A stretch of 64,000 bases of DNA from Chryseobacterium limigenitum (GTDB lineage: Bacteria; Bacteroidota; Bacteroidia; Flavobacteriales; Weeksellaceae), in contig NZ_FPKW01000008.1 of assembly GCF_900114875.1 (NCBI RefSeq), positions 113,584 through 177,583 of the forward strand, written 5' to 3'. Shown one piece after another: positions 1 to 9,662 of this stretch (the first letter of the stretch is position 1; each line of letters begins with the position of its first letter). Under the pieces are notes generated by a model. It did no database searches and had not been told where the DNA came from. It worked only from the letters and a program-made list of their open reading frames with translations. The position numbers and the translations under genes are program-made.

Positions 1-16
1 GTAAATAAAATTTTCA

Positions 17-673
17 TTAAGGTCTGTCTTTTAAATGTAAATCGGTAACTAACAGTCTTACTTTTTTCATGAAATCTTTCCCCGGATCGTCTTTTATTGT
101 AAAATAATTCGGGTCAGTTTCTTTCCAAAGTTTAGAATTTCTAAAGATACCATATTCTGAATGCCCTATTAAATATTCTATATCGTATTTTTTTGTTAAA
201 AATCTAATTAACTGAGCGTTCGACGCAATTTGTTTTTCGGTGAGAGGTTGCTGTTTGCTTCCGATATTTTCAATGCCTATTGCACAATAATTAAGACCAA
301 TCGTGTGTCTTGCAAACATATTGGGCTCCATAAGTTGGTAAATGGTGCCGTCTCTGTCTACGATAAACTGGGAAGCAACATTTAATGTACTTTGTTTTTT
401 TAAAACATTTCGGGCAGATTCCAAATGGGTTTTATTGAAATACTTATAATTTGTTTCAACGGTTCCGCCTGCAGTATAGTGCAATACGATTATTTTAGGC
501 GAAATAGTTGGAGTCTTTTGAACAATCTGATAATGATCCTTAAGATACTCCAAGCTTAGGCGGGCTCTTTCTGTGGAATAATCAATAGGCTTATTAATTA
601 TTTTAAATTCACTGGTTTGTGCCTTCGTAGAGCATGTTATCAATACGAATAAAGCGTAAAAAAGGTTTTTCAT
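17..673 (-). CDS. secreted N-acetylmuramoyl-L-alanine amidase (Amidase_2)
   Basis: Predicted peptidoglycan amidase cleaving the lactyl bond between N-acetylmuramic acid and L-alanine. Starting at MKNLFYALF gives a 218-residue protein with a clear signal peptide ending near TKAQ; an upstream in-frame extension would bury that signal, so I reject it. The Amidase_2 fold is shown by VLHYTAGG (first zinc His), GIENIG, GHSEYG (second His) and DPGKDF (acid and final zinc-ligand region). The start lies about 10 bases after the stop of the DUF1287 gene, so the two are probably co-transcribed and both act on the envelope. Fold assignment is firm; the physiological role (recycling, remodelling or lysis) is open. 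Confidence 0.85.
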   Translation of the reverse strand: MKNLFYALFVLITCSTKAQTSEFKIINKPIDYSTERARLSLEYLKDHYQIVQKTPTISPKIIVLHYTAGGTVETNYKYFNKTHLESARNVLKKQSTLNVASQFIVDRDGTIYQLMEPNMFARHTIGLNYCAIGIENIGSKQQPLTEKQIASNAQLIRFLTKKYDIEYLIGHSEYGIFRNSKLWKETDPNYFTIKDDPGKDFMKKVRLLVTDLHLKDRP

Positions 674-683
674 AAAAAGTAGC

Positions 684-1265
684 TTATTTAGGGTATTGAT
701 AATGTCCTGTAATGGTGTATTTAAATAGTACATCTTCCACAACCTGTCCGCTTCCTATATTATGTACGATCAAAAACCTTTTTCCGTCGGCAGATTTTTT
801 ATTCACGACAATTCCAATATGGGTTAGGTTGCCGGGTAAAACCCAAGTAACAATGTCACCCGGAATATAGAGGGAAGGATTGGTTTCAATTGATTTTACT
901 TTTCCGAATTTAGAAAAGAAGACCATCAAATTAGGAACCCTTCTGTGATCAATATTGGTGTCGGGCTTTTTTAACTTCCAAGTCTTTGGGTATTTTGAGA
1001 AGTTTTTCTTCATATCCTCGTGCACTTCTTTTTGCAGATCAATACCTACTTTTCTGTAAGCTCTGATAACAACATCTGTGCATACACCTTTGTCCGAAGG
1101 AACGTCTCCATTGGGATAGGGAAGGATAAAATAAGTAGGGTCGTAGGTGATTGTCTTATCTATAATCCCCAAAGCGGCGTTAGATAATTGAAGCGCAAAT
1201 TTATTCTGTGCATTTGCAGTAAACACACAGAATACGAGAAGCAATAAAAGCAGAGGCTTTTTCAT
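684..1265 (-). CDS. DUF1287 family secreted protein (NlpC/P60-like fold)
   Basis: The 193-residue form starting at MKKPLLLLLLVFCVF has a signal peptide ending at ANAQ. DUF1287 hallmarks are visible: GVCTDVVIRAYR (candidate catalytic Cys), HRRVPNLMVFF, PGDIVTW and HIGIVV (candidate His), then the C-terminal VHNIG. The family resembles Cys-His peptidoglycan hydrolases, but its substrate is not established. It sits upstream of and close to the amidase gene, suggesting a small cell-wall operon. A longer start ten codons upstream would disrupt the signal peptide. Confidence 0.8.
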   Translation of the reverse strand: MKKPLLLLLLVFCVFTANAQNKFALQLSNAALGIIDKTITYDPTYFILPYPNGDVPSDKGVCTDVVIRAYRKVGIDLQKEVHEDMKKNFSKYPKTWKLKKPDTNIDHRRVPNLMVFFSKFGKVKSIETNPSLYIPGDIVTWVLPGNLTHIGIVVNKKSADGKRFLIVHNIGSGQVVEDVLFKYTITGHYQYPK

Positions 1266-1311
1266 TTTTTTGTACTTAAAAATAGGAAGGTACAAATATG
1301 CTTAAAAGTTC

Positions 1312-2220
1312 TTAATAAGAAGCTTTAATTTCGGCCATCAATTCTTTTCCTCCGTTTTCGAGAACGATTTTTGCGAATTTTTCTCCAAAATTTTCAGACT
1401 CGTTATATTCGAAGTTTTCGTCTGTAGCAATACAGTTTTTACCGTCTAATGAACAAAGTGCTGCTTTGAAACGAATCTGATCGCCAAAAAATTCAGCAAA
1501 AGCTCCGATTGGTGCTGTACAGCCTCCTTCCAGAGTGCTTAGGAAATTTCTTTCGATCTCAACACAGATTTGCGTTGGTTTATGATTGATTGTACGTAGA
1601 ATTTCGTTGATTTCTTTCTTGTCAGAATGTCCTGCAACAGCAATTACACCTTGTGACGCGGCGGGGATCATTAATGGAAGCATTTCATAATCAATGTCCA
1701 TTTTCATTCTTTTGATTCCTGCTAACGACAAAATGGTAGCGTCAAAATCCTGATCTTCCAGTTTTTGAAGACGAGTTTGGATATTTCCACGAATATCTGA
1801 AAATTCAGCGTGAGGATAGTTTCTTAACCAAAAAGCTCTTCTTCTCAAGCTGCTTGTTGCCAATTTCAACTCGTGAAACTCTTTAGTTTTAGATTCCTCC
1901 TTTCTTATTAATACATCCTGAGGGAAATCTCTTTCCAGATAAGCAATAAGCTCAACGTTTTCCGGGAGCAGTGTCGGTACATCTTTTAAAGAGTGAACCG
2001 CAATGTCGATCTCATCATTTAATAATGCAACATCCAGATCTCTGGTAAAAACACCAGTAATTCCTAAAGAATAAAGGGGCTGATTGAGATTTTTATCGCC
2101 AGAAGAAACGATAGGTACGATGTCGGTTAAATAATTATTGTTTTGTAGGTGCCTGGCAACCTCTCTTGCCTGCCAAAGTGCAAGTGCGGAATTTCTGGTT
2201 CCGATTCTAATGCTTTTCAT
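1312..2220 (-). CDS. hemC: hydroxymethylbilane synthase (porphobilinogen deaminase)
   Basis: Polymerises four porphobilinogens into hydroxymethylbilane in tetrapyrrole synthesis. The chosen start MKSIRIGTRNSALALWQA gives about 302 residues, normal for the family. Visible motifs are IGTRNSALALWQA at the N-terminus, SLKDVP, SSLRRRA, and EGGCTAPIGAF, whose Cys carries the dipyrromethane cofactor. The gene overlaps the end of hemA by 14 bases and follows it in the same direction, so hemA-hemC form one translationally coupled haem operon. Confidence 0.97.
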   Translation of the reverse strand: MKSIRIGTRNSALALWQAREVARHLQNNNYLTDIVPIVSSGDKNLNQPLYSLGITGVFTRDLDVALLNDEIDIAVHSLKDVPTLLPENVELIAYLERDFPQDVLIRKEESKTKEFHELKLATSSLRRRAFWLRNYPHAEFSDIRGNIQTRLQKLEDQDFDATILSLAGIKRMKMDIDYEMLPLMIPAASQGVIAVAGHSDKKEINEILRTINHKPTQICVEIERNFLSTLEGGCTAPIGAFAEFFGDQIRFKAALCSLDGKNCIATDENFEYNESENFGEKFAKIVLENGGKELMAEIKASY

Positions 2221-3481
2221 TGAATTCGTTGTTTGGTTGTTCAACTAATATTTCGTGCATTAATTTACTAATTTCTTCGGCTTTCCAAGGATTATCGATG
2301 ATATATTTTGCAAAACGATTGGTGATTTTCTGGATCATTTTCTCAGAAAGCTCCATATCTGTGATGTTTATATATTTATTTTTTCTGTAAAAATTATGCA
2401 TCTCGTTGCGTTCCATATTCTTAAGAACGGCTTTGAAATGGTGAATGTTTGGTGCTAGTTTTCTCTTTTTTTCCCACTCAAGAAACTCTTTTGCCATTTC
2501 TTTGATAATAGATTTGGCTTTAGGAATCTCTTTTTCTCTCTGCTGAATAGTTTCCTGAATCTGTTTTGAAAGTTCATCAACATCAATTAAGGTTACATTT
2601 TCATTCGTCATAACATTTTTATCTACGTTATGAGGAATGGAAAGGTCGATAATTAAAGTTTCTTTTCCGTTCGGGAAATGGGAAGCATTGATAATAGGTT
2701 TCCTGGCTCCGGTAGCAACGATAAGAATGTCTGTATTTTTCAACTCGTTGTCAAAATCGGCATAGTCAACATGCGGGATATTGTATTTTTCAGATATCTT
2801 TTCAGCTTTCTCCTGAGTTCTGTTTGCAATTTTTATTTTGGGCTGATAAACATGTTTTACAAGATTTTCAACCGTGTTTTGCCCGATTTCTCCAACTCCT
2901 AAAAGAAGAATATTTTTCTCCGTAATTCTTTTTTGACTGTTTAAAATATAGTGAACAGCAGCATAAGAAACGGAAGCTGCTCCATTGGAGATTCCTGTTT
3001 CATTTTTAATTCTTTTTGAAATCTGAATGGCAGAGTTGATAGCTCTTTCCAGATAAGGATTAGAATTTTGTCTTTCTTTTTTAAAACGGTTGTACGCTTT
3101 TTTGATCTGTCCGATGATCTCGAAATCACCGATGATCTGACTTTCCAAACCTGCAGCAACTCTGAACAAATGCGTCAAAGCCTCTTCTTTGGTCAGAATA
3201 TTAGCAAACTGAAGAAAATCTGTGATGTTTACCCCAATCGTTTTACAGTATTCTTCGGCTACCAAAAGGTAATTCGGAGAAGTAGTGTAAATTTCGGTTC
3301 TGTTACAAGTGGAAACCACAAAAGCATCGCCTAAATTTTCATCATGAATTCGGGAGACAAAATTTTTAATATTTTCATCAAAAAATGCAAATTTCCCCCG
3401 AGTTTCTCCATCAGCCTTTTCGTAGCTTATAGAAAGAACCGCAAAATTTGAAGTTTGATTGATATTGGAGTATTGTAACAT
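2207..3481 (-). CDS. hemA: glutamyl-tRNA reductase
   Basis: Reduces glutamyl-tRNA to glutamate-1-semialdehyde, the first committed step of C5 haem synthesis. It contains VVSTCNRTEIY with the nucleophilic Cys, a Rossmann NADPH region (LLLGVGEIGQNTVENL) and the helical dimerisation domain at the C-terminus; length 424 is typical. I start at MLQYSNINQTSNF because the upstream in-frame extension lies over the promoter and is poorly conserved in character. It is first in an operon with hemC. A TAAATTTG -7 box lies only about 9 bases before the start, so the transcript may be almost leaderless. Confidence 0.96.
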   Translation of the reverse strand: MLQYSNINQTSNFAVLSISYEKADGETRGKFAFFDENIKNFVSRIHDENLGDAFVVSTCNRTEIYTTSPNYLLVAEEYCKTIGVNITDFLQFANILTKEEALTHLFRVAAGLESQIIGDFEIIGQIKKAYNRFKKERQNSNPYLERAINSAIQISKRIKNETGISNGAASVSYAAVHYILNSQKRITEKNILLLGVGEIGQNTVENLVKHVYQPKIKIANRTQEKAEKISEKYNIPHVDYADFDNELKNTDILIVATGARKPIINASHFPNGKETLIIDLSIPHNVDKNVMTNENVTLIDVDELSKQIQETIQQREKEIPKAKSIIKEMAKEFLEWEKKRKLAPNIHHFKAVLKNMERNEMHNFYRKNKYINITDMELSEKMIQKITNRFAKYIIDNPWKAEEISKLMHEILVEQPNNEFNEKH

Positions 3482-3489
3482 AAGCGTTG

Positions 3490-3497
3490 CAAATTTA
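3490..3497 (-). promoter_or_regulatory. -7 promoter box of hemA
   Basis: TAAATTTG on the minus strand matches the Bacteroidota -7 consensus TAnnTTTG. It ends nine bases before the hemA start codon, implying a very short or absent 5' leader. No convincing -33 element was identified. The rest of 3498-3849 contains no gene that I can support. Confidence 0.5.
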
Positions 3498-3849
3498 ACG
3501 CTTTTTTTATTAATCACTTTCTGATAATGTATATGATAATTATCGTAAAAAACTATTTTGGGATACTTCTAAATAAACTTCGAATTAATGTGAAAAATTA
3601 AAAATCCGGATTTTATGCTAAAATAATTTCAGAGTTTAAATTGATGGTTTTTTAATAAGCTAATTTGCCTTTTCGTTATCAAAAAGCCTGCTGTTTTCAT
3701 CTTCCTGCTTGTATTCAAAAGTATCTTAAACCTTATTTCACTTAAAGACTGTAATTGATTAATGCAAAAGTTAATAGAATATTAAAAAATTTAATAAAAT
3801 TTTAACCAAATTATATGCTCGTGGAATTTCGTTAGTGATGTTAAATTTA

Positions 3850-3857
3850 TATCTTTG
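3850..3857 (+). promoter_or_regulatory. -7 promoter box of the mreB operon
   Basis: TATCTTTG matches TAnnTTTG exactly and lies 24 bases before the mreB start. It is the likely promoter for the whole mreBCD-mrdA-rodA operon, since the downstream genes overlap or nearly abut. Confidence 0.6.
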
Positions 3858-3881
3858 TATTCTTAAAATCAGAAGAAAAAT

Positions 3882-4907
3882 ATGAGTTTATTCGATATGT
3901 TTACGCAAGAAATTGCGATAGACCTAGGAACTGCCAACACGCTTATCATCCATAATAATAAAATTGTTATAGATCAGCCATCAATTGTTGCAATTGAGCG
4001 TTCTACCGGTAAACCGATCGCGGTGGGTGAACAGGCAAAGCATATGCAGGGAAAAACTCATGAAGATATTAAGACGATCCGTCCCTTGAAAGACGGTGTA
4101 ATTGCAGATTTTCATGCTTCTGAGCACATGATCAAGGAGTTTATCAAAAAAAATCCCGGGATCAAAGGACGATTTATTCAGCCGGCTTTAAGAATCGTTA
4201 TCTGTATTCCGTCAGGAATTACTGAGGTTGAAAAAAGAGCGGTAAGAGATTCTGCGCAAAAAGTAAATGCAAAAGAAGTAAGGTTGATTTACGAACCAAT
4301 GGCAGCTGCAATAGGAGTTGGGATTGATGTTCAGAAACCTGAAGGAAATATGATCATCGACATAGGTGGCGGTACTACAGAGATTGCTGTGGTAGCTTTA
4401 GGAGGCATTGTTTGTGACAAATCTGTGAAAATTGCAGGCGACGTATTTACAAATGACATTGCTTATTTCCTGAGAACACACCATAACCTTTACATCGGAG
4501 AAAGAACAGCTGAAAGAGTGAAAATTGAAGTTGGTTCTGCTGTTGAGGATCTTGATGTTGATATTGAAGATATCCCGGTACAAGGTAGAGACCTTATCAC
4601 GGGTAAGCCAAAAGAAATTATGGTTGGCTATAAAGAAATTGCTCGTGCGCTGGATAAATCGATCATAAGAATTGAAGATTCTGTAATGGAAACTCTTTCT
4701 TTAACACCTCCGGAATTGGCAGCCGATATCTATAAAACAGGTATTTATCTTGCTGGTGGTGGTGCTTTATTGAGAGGTTTGGCAGACAGACTGCACAAAA
4801 AGACAGGTCTTCCTGTTTTCGTGGCAGAAGATCCGTTAAGAGCTGTAGTTCGCGGAACGGGTATTGCGCTTAAGAATATGGATAAATTCAATTTCTTAAT
4901 TAAATAA
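3882..4907 (+). CDS. mreB: rod shape-determining protein MreB
   Basis: Bacterial actin homologue forming membrane-associated filaments that direct the elongasome. The 341-residue length is typical. Visible actin-fold nucleotide motifs are EIAIDLGTANTLI (phosphate 1), IDIGGGTTEIAVV (phosphate 2) and the adenosine motif YLAGGGALLRGL near the C-terminus. It is first in a five-gene rod-shape operon with mreC 27 bases downstream, the canonical Bacteroidota order. Confidence 0.98.
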   Translation: MSLFDMFTQEIAIDLGTANTLIIHNNKIVIDQPSIVAIERSTGKPIAVGEQAKHMQGKTHEDIKTIRPLKDGVIADFHASEHMIKEFIKKNPGIKGRFIQPALRIVICIPSGITEVEKRAVRDSAQKVNAKEVRLIYEPMAAAIGVGIDVQKPEGNMIIDIGGGTTEIAVVALGGIVCDKSVKIAGDVFTNDIAYFLRTHHNLYIGERTAERVKIEVGSAVEDLDVDIEDIPVQGRDLITGKPKEIMVGYKEIARALDKSIIRIEDSVMETLSLTPPELAADIYKTGIYLAGGGALLRGLADRLHKKTGLPVFVAEDPLRAVVRGTGIALKNMDKFNFLIK

Positions 4908-4934
4908 TTTTAACTTTTACGACACTTTATCTGA

Positions 4935-5789
4935 ATGGGATTTTTGCTGAGATTATTTTCGAAGAACTCTCTTTTTGTCTTCTTTATTTTCTTGCAAATC
5001 ATTGCTCTGGTTCTGATATTCTCTAAGAATGCCATGCAGAGATCCTGGGTTGCAGGCCAGTCGGCTGCGTTAAACTCTAGGGTTTCCGGATATATTGATG
5101 AGGGAGTTACTTATCTTAAGCTAAAACAGGTCAACGAAGATCTTGTAGCTCAAAATAAGGCTCTGATGGTGGAACTCTATGGAAAAGAGGGCGCCAAGAA
5201 CCCGGTATTCAGAAAGGTTCATGATACTTTAGGAGGAGGACAGATTTATACATTTGTAGACGGAGAGATCGTTTTCAACAGTATTAATAGAAGAAACAAC
5301 TATTTTACCATCAACCGTGGTAGAAGAGACGGCGTTTATCCTCAAATGGGAGTTATGGCTCCGAGAGGTATTGCGGGAATCGTTATTAATTCTACAGATA
5401 ATTACGCATTGGTTCAGTCTGTTTTAAGTGTAAATACAATCAGAATTAATGCAGCTCTTAAAAACTCAGGATATTTTGGAACTTTAACATGGAATGGAGA
5501 TAATTCCCGTGTGATGCATTTGGCAGACGTTCCTAAATATGTGGCTTTGAAAATTGGAGACAGCGTTGTAACAGACGGCAAGTCGGCAATTTTTCCTAAA
5601 GGAGTTATGATTGGTACAATTGCGGGTTATTCCGTTGATAATAAAACAGGTTTTTGGGATATTTCGGTTGAGCTTAGTGAAAAAATGGGGGCTCTGAATA
5701 AGATCTTCGTTGTTAAAAACCTTAAGAAAGCTGAAGTACAAAAGATTCAGGATACAATGCAAGCTGTAATAAAAAAGGAAAATGATTAG
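4935..5789 (+). CDS. mreC: rod shape-determining protein MreC
   Basis: Bitopic inner-membrane elongasome protein. It has an N-terminal membrane helix (residues about 8-28), a following coiled-coil stretch (YLKLKQVNEDLVAQNKALM) and the beta-rich MreC core with ITINRGRRDGVYPQMGV-like and VVTDGKSAIFPKGVMIG motifs. It ends in a short charged tail and overlaps mreD by eight bases, indicating translational coupling. Confidence 0.95.
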   Translation: MGFLLRLFSKNSLFVFFIFLQIIALVLIFSKNAMQRSWVAGQSAALNSRVSGYIDEGVTYLKLKQVNEDLVAQNKALMVELYGKEGAKNPVFRKVHDTLGGGQIYTFVDGEIVFNSINRRNNYFTINRGRRDGVYPQMGVMAPRGIAGIVINSTDNYALVQSVLSVNTIRINAALKNSGYFGTLTWNGDNSRVMHLADVPKYVALKIGDSVVTDGKSAIFPKGVMIGTIAGYSVDNKTGFWDISVELSEKMGALNKIFVVKNLKKAEVQKIQDTMQAVIKKEND

Positions 5790-6288
5790 CAGGACTTTAT
5801 TTACGGACATATTAATCATGATATTTCTTGTTGCATTACAGATCTTTGTATTGAACAGGATCGTTATTTTCGGAAAATATACTCCGGTGTTATACCCTGT
5901 GTTTGTTATGTTTTATCCTTTTTTCAGAAATAAATATCAATTTTTAGCTTTAAGTTTCTTAATTGGGCTTTCTGTTGATGCATTTTTGTCCACATGGGGG
6001 ATCAATGCATTTGCAACCACTTTGATCGCTTATTATAGAACCTTGATTTTCAGAACATCTACAGATACTTCTACAGACTTTTTCTCTTTTCAGTCCCTTC
6101 AATGGGCGCAGTTTTTAGTGTTTCTGTTTTCAAGTATATTCTTGCATCAACTTTTCGTACAATATATTGAATTCTTTAAGTTTAGCAGAATTTTTGAAAT
6201 ATTGCTTAATGTATTGGTAACAAGCATAATTTCATTTATATTTATCGTTATTTACGCATTAATATTTAAAATCAAACAAAAAGTTTGA
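5782..6288 (+). CDS. mreD: rod shape-determining protein MreD
   Basis: Small polytopic membrane protein (168 residues, about five hydrophobic segments) that partners MreC and PBP2. Sequence conservation in MreD is low, so the call rests on length, hydrophobicity and position: it overlaps mreC by 8 bases and the next gene, encoding PBP2, by 4 bases. Confidence 0.9.
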   Translation: MISRTLFTDILIMIFLVALQIFVLNRIVIFGKYTPVLYPVFVMFYPFFRNKYQFLALSFLIGLSVDAFLSTWGINAFATTLIAYYRTLIFRTSTDTSTDFFSFQSLQWAQFLVFLFSSIFLHQLFVQYIEFFKFSRIFEILLNVLVTSIISFIFIVIYALIFKIKQKV

Positions 6289-8315
6289 ACACACGTTATT
6301 TAAAAATCTTTTCCGCCCTTGCTATAATCGCTCTAATATTTGTGGCGAGACTTGCTTATTTGCAGTTGTTTACCGACCGCTATGCACTTAATGCGGCCAA
6401 TACTTCCATTAAAACGGAGTACGTTATTCCTCAACGAGGCGTAATTTTCGACAGAAACGGTAAAATTATGGTGGGTAACCAGCCGGCTTATGAGATTTCG
6501 TTTACTCAGGCCTTAATGAAACCTGATTTTGATACTTTGGCTTTCTGTAGCTTAATGAAAATCAGCAAAAATGATTTCATTAAGAGGATTAATATCATTA
6601 AAAAAGAAAAATATTATTCTAAGCTGACTCCGATGACTTTTTTGAAGGACCTCAGCAGAGAAGATATTGCCAGAGTACAGGAAATTATATTTAAATATCC
6701 TGCATTCAGTATTGTTTCAAGACCTCAGCGTCAGTACGAAGTTTCTACTTCCGGAAATCTTTTGGGATACACAAGTGAGGTGAATGAAAGAGATATTAAA
6801 AAAGATTCTACGTACTATTTACCTGGAGATTTTGCAGGAAAATCCGGAGTTGAAAAATCGTATGAAAAAGAACTTCGTGGAATAAAGGGAATTAAATATA
6901 TTCAGAAGGATATCAGACTTAGAAATATTGGTCCTTATAAAAATGGAACTTTAGATAAAGATGTGGTAACAGGTAAAGACATTACACTTACCATTGATTA
7001 TGACCTTCAAAGAATGGCCGAAGAAATGCTTGTGAATAAACACGGAGCCATCGTTGCCATAGATCCAAATAACGGTGAAATTTTAACCTTAGCAACCGGC
7101 CCGGATATCGATCCGAATGTTTTCACAGGACCCAATAAGTCTAGAAATTTATACGCTTTATCGAAAGATACGCTTTACGAAAATAAACCAACTTTTGACA
7201 GATCTCTTCAGGCAGCTTATCCACCGGGGTCGACATTCAAATTATTGACGGCTCTTTCGGCAATGCAGATGGGAGTAATGGATGAAAATACAGTATTTCC
7301 TTGTGGAGGAGGGTTTAATTACAGAGGTTTAAGAATTAAAGGGCACGGAGGAGCAGATCCTTTGATACCGGCAATACAGATTTCAAGTAACTGTTATTTT
7401 TCATATGCTTATTTGGCTATTATGAATAAATATCCGGGAAACCCATCAAAAGGAGTTGATGAATGGAAAAAAATCCTAAACAGCTTTGGAGTAGGAGAAT
7501 TCTTAAACAATGACTTAGCTGTTGGTGCAAAAGGCAGAATCCCTTCCGGTGAGTTTTATGAAAAAAGAATGCAGTCCATCTATAAAGCAAGCGGTGCTAA
7601 GAAAGATCCTAAAAACTGGGATGCTTTGGCGACCGGGGCAGTTTTCAACGGAATGGGGCAGGGAGATGTTTTAGTAACACCTTTACAATTGGCCAATTAT
7701 GTGGGAGCTATTGCTAATAAAGGTTGGTATTACACGCCTCATATCGTAAAAGCAATTGATGGAAAACCAAATCCTGACAAAAGATTTAAAACTAAACATA
7801 AAACACTTGTTGATCCAAAACACTTTGAGCCCGTTCTGAAAGGAATGGAAGCCGTAGTTTTAAGAGGTACAGCAAGAGGATTAAAATCAAATGATTTTAC
7901 ACAATTAGCAAAAACAGGTACCGCACAGGTTCCTCAGGGAAAAGATAACTCGATTTTCGTGTTGATCGCTCCGGCTGATAAACCTAAAATAGTTGTTGTT
8001 GCTGTAATGGAACACGCTGGCTTTGGAGCAACTTGGGCCGGTCCTGCCTGTACGGTAATTGCTGAAAAATATATTACAGGAGATGTAAAGAGAGAAAATC
8101 TTTACAAAAAGATGATCACTTCAAGCTTTATGCCTGAATATAAAAGACAGTGGGTAGCAGATTTGAAACGTAAAGGATTGTATGTAGATCCAAAACCGGA
8201 TTCTGTAAAATTGAAAAAAATTCAGGACAGCCTTAATTTTATTAAAGAACAGAAAGCAAAACTGCAGAAAAAGATAGACGAAGAAACCAAAAACATCAAA
8301 GCCACGAAGCAATGA
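6285..8315 (+). CDS. mrdA: penicillin-binding protein 2, elongasome transpeptidase
   Basis: Class B PBP that cross-links lateral-wall peptidoglycan with RodA. An N-terminal membrane helix is followed by the PBP dimer domain and a transpeptidase domain with PPGSTFKLLTA (SxxK), SSNCYF (SxN) and AKTGTAQVP (KTG). The start appears to be TTG inside a TTGA overlap with the mreD stop; no downstream ATG would keep the membrane anchor, so the non-ATG start is well supported. A C-terminal lysine-rich, helical tail of about 60 residues follows the catalytic domain. Confidence 0.95.
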   Translation: MNTRYLKIFSALAIIALIFVARLAYLQLFTDRYALNAANTSIKTEYVIPQRGVIFDRNGKIMVGNQPAYEISFTQALMKPDFDTLAFCSLMKISKNDFIKRINIIKKEKYYSKLTPMTFLKDLSREDIARVQEIIFKYPAFSIVSRPQRQYEVSTSGNLLGYTSEVNERDIKKDSTYYLPGDFAGKSGVEKSYEKELRGIKGIKYIQKDIRLRNIGPYKNGTLDKDVVTGKDITLTIDYDLQRMAEEMLVNKHGAIVAIDPNNGEILTLATGPDIDPNVFTGPNKSRNLYALSKDTLYENKPTFDRSLQAAYPPGSTFKLLTALSAMQMGVMDENTVFPCGGGFNYRGLRIKGHGGADPLIPAIQISSNCYFSYAYLAIMNKYPGNPSKGVDEWKKILNSFGVGEFLNNDLAVGAKGRIPSGEFYEKRMQSIYKASGAKKDPKNWDALATGAVFNGMGQGDVLVTPLQLANYVGAIANKGWYYTPHIVKAIDGKPNPDKRFKTKHKTLVDPKHFEPVLKGMEAVVLRGTARGLKSNDFTQLAKTGTAQVPQGKDNSIFVLIAPADKPKIVVVAVMEHAGFGATWAGPACTVIAEKYITGDVKRENLYKKMITSSFMPEYKRQWVADLKRKGLYVDPKPDSVKLKKIQDSLNFIKEQKAKLQKKIDEETKNIKATKQ

Positions 8316-9541
8316 AATGGACAGAGGGAATAGATAAATTGGGTCTTGGTTTATACTTCATGCTTTGCATTTTTGCTATTGCGAATATTTACAGTGTTGA
8401 CCAGAAATTAGGCGAAAAACAATTGGTTTTCTTCGGCATTTCTGTATTTGTAGGGCTTATTATCTTTGTCGGAAGAAGTAAGTTTTTCGAAAACATGGCA
8501 GGCATTTTTTATATCGGCGGAGTCTTATTGCTTATTGGTCTTTTTCCTTTTGGGAAAGAAATTTTAGGACAGAAAAACTGGTATAAATTCGGAAGTTTTA
8601 CCATGCAGCCTGTAGAGTTTGCAAAAATTGGGACGACGCTTATGGTGGCCAATTATGTTTCCGGACCGGATTTTAATTTAAGTAACAGAAGGTCTCTTTT
8701 AACAATATTAGGTATTATAGCGATTCCTGCGGTTGTTGTATTGGCAATTCCTGATGTGGGTTCATTATTGGTTTTTACAGCATTTTTCATTGCTTTATAC
8801 AGAGAGGGATTAAGCGGTTTGCTTTTCGGTATCGGATTTCTTTTTGCAGGAGTTTTCTTGGTGTCTTTAGCTATAAACCCTATTTACGTTGTTGTCGCTA
8901 TTTTAGTAATTGCAGCAGGGTGGATTGCAATGAATTACTATAAAATGTCTTGGAATGTAATTTCCATTGCGAGTATTATTGGATCTATTGTTTTATTATG
9001 CGGATTAGCTTTTGGATCACCATACATCTTAGAGAAACTTCCAAAACACCAGCGAGAAAGGATTGAAGTTCTTTTTAAAGGTGAAAAAGCATTTAGAGAC
9101 ACTTCCGGTTACAACTTGTTATATTCTAAAACAGCGATCGGCTCAGGGGGAATCTTAGGTAAAGGGTATCGTGAAGGTTCTGTTACCCAAGGAAAATTTG
9201 TTCCAGAACAGGAAACGGATTATATTTTCTGTACGGTGGGTGAGGAATGGGGCTTTGTAGGCAGTGCAGTTCTTGTGCTTTGCTATATGGTTTACATTGG
9301 AAGGATCTATTATCTTGCTGAACAACAAAAATCTGTATTTAACCGCGTTTTCGGGTATTGTTTTGCTTCGATTCTGTTGATGCACTTTACGATCAATTTA
9401 GGCATGGTTATGGGGCTTTTTCCGACTGTTGGGATTCCGTTGCCTTACTTTAGCTATGGAGGAAGTTCATTGTTGGCCTTTTCTATCATGACTTTTATTT
9501 TCTTTAAATTAAATTATGCCGATAAAAACAGCTTGGTTTAA
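8312..9541 (+). CDS. rodA: rod shape-determining SEDS glycosyltransferase RodA
   Basis: Polytopic SEDS-family peptidoglycan polymerase (409 residues, about ten membrane segments). SEDS signatures are visible: NWYKFGSFTMQPVEFAKI, IPDVGSLLVF, and the C-terminal LPYFSYGGSSLLAF. It overlaps mrdA by an ATGA junction, so the polymerase and its cognate transpeptidase are translationally coupled. Last gene of the operon. Confidence 0.97.
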   Translation: MKWTEGIDKLGLGLYFMLCIFAIANIYSVDQKLGEKQLVFFGISVFVGLIIFVGRSKFFENMAGIFYIGGVLLLIGLFPFGKEILGQKNWYKFGSFTMQPVEFAKIGTTLMVANYVSGPDFNLSNRRSLLTILGIIAIPAVVVLAIPDVGSLLVFTAFFIALYREGLSGLLFGIGFLFAGVFLVSLAINPIYVVVAILVIAAGWIAMNYYKMSWNVISIASIIGSIVLLCGLAFGSPYILEKLPKHQRERIEVLFKGEKAFRDTSGYNLLYSKTAIGSGGILGKGYREGSVTQGKFVPEQETDYIFCTVGEEWGFVGSAVLVLCYMVYIGRIYYLAEQQKSVFNRVFGYCFASILLMHFTINLGMVMGLFPTVGIPLPYFSYGGSSLLAFSIMTFIFFKLNYADKNSLV

Positions 9542-9662
9542 GCGGGAAGTTTGAAGTTGGGTGCCGGAAGTTTACAAATATTCCGTTAATTTTTAAGTTT
9601 AAAATCTACATAATCCGTGAAATCCGCGGAACATTAAATCATTAATAAAACCCACACGCTTT

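Noticed and set aside
3068..3334. 88-codon frame antisense to hemA
   Set aside because: Lies within a certain conserved gene and has no recognisable product.
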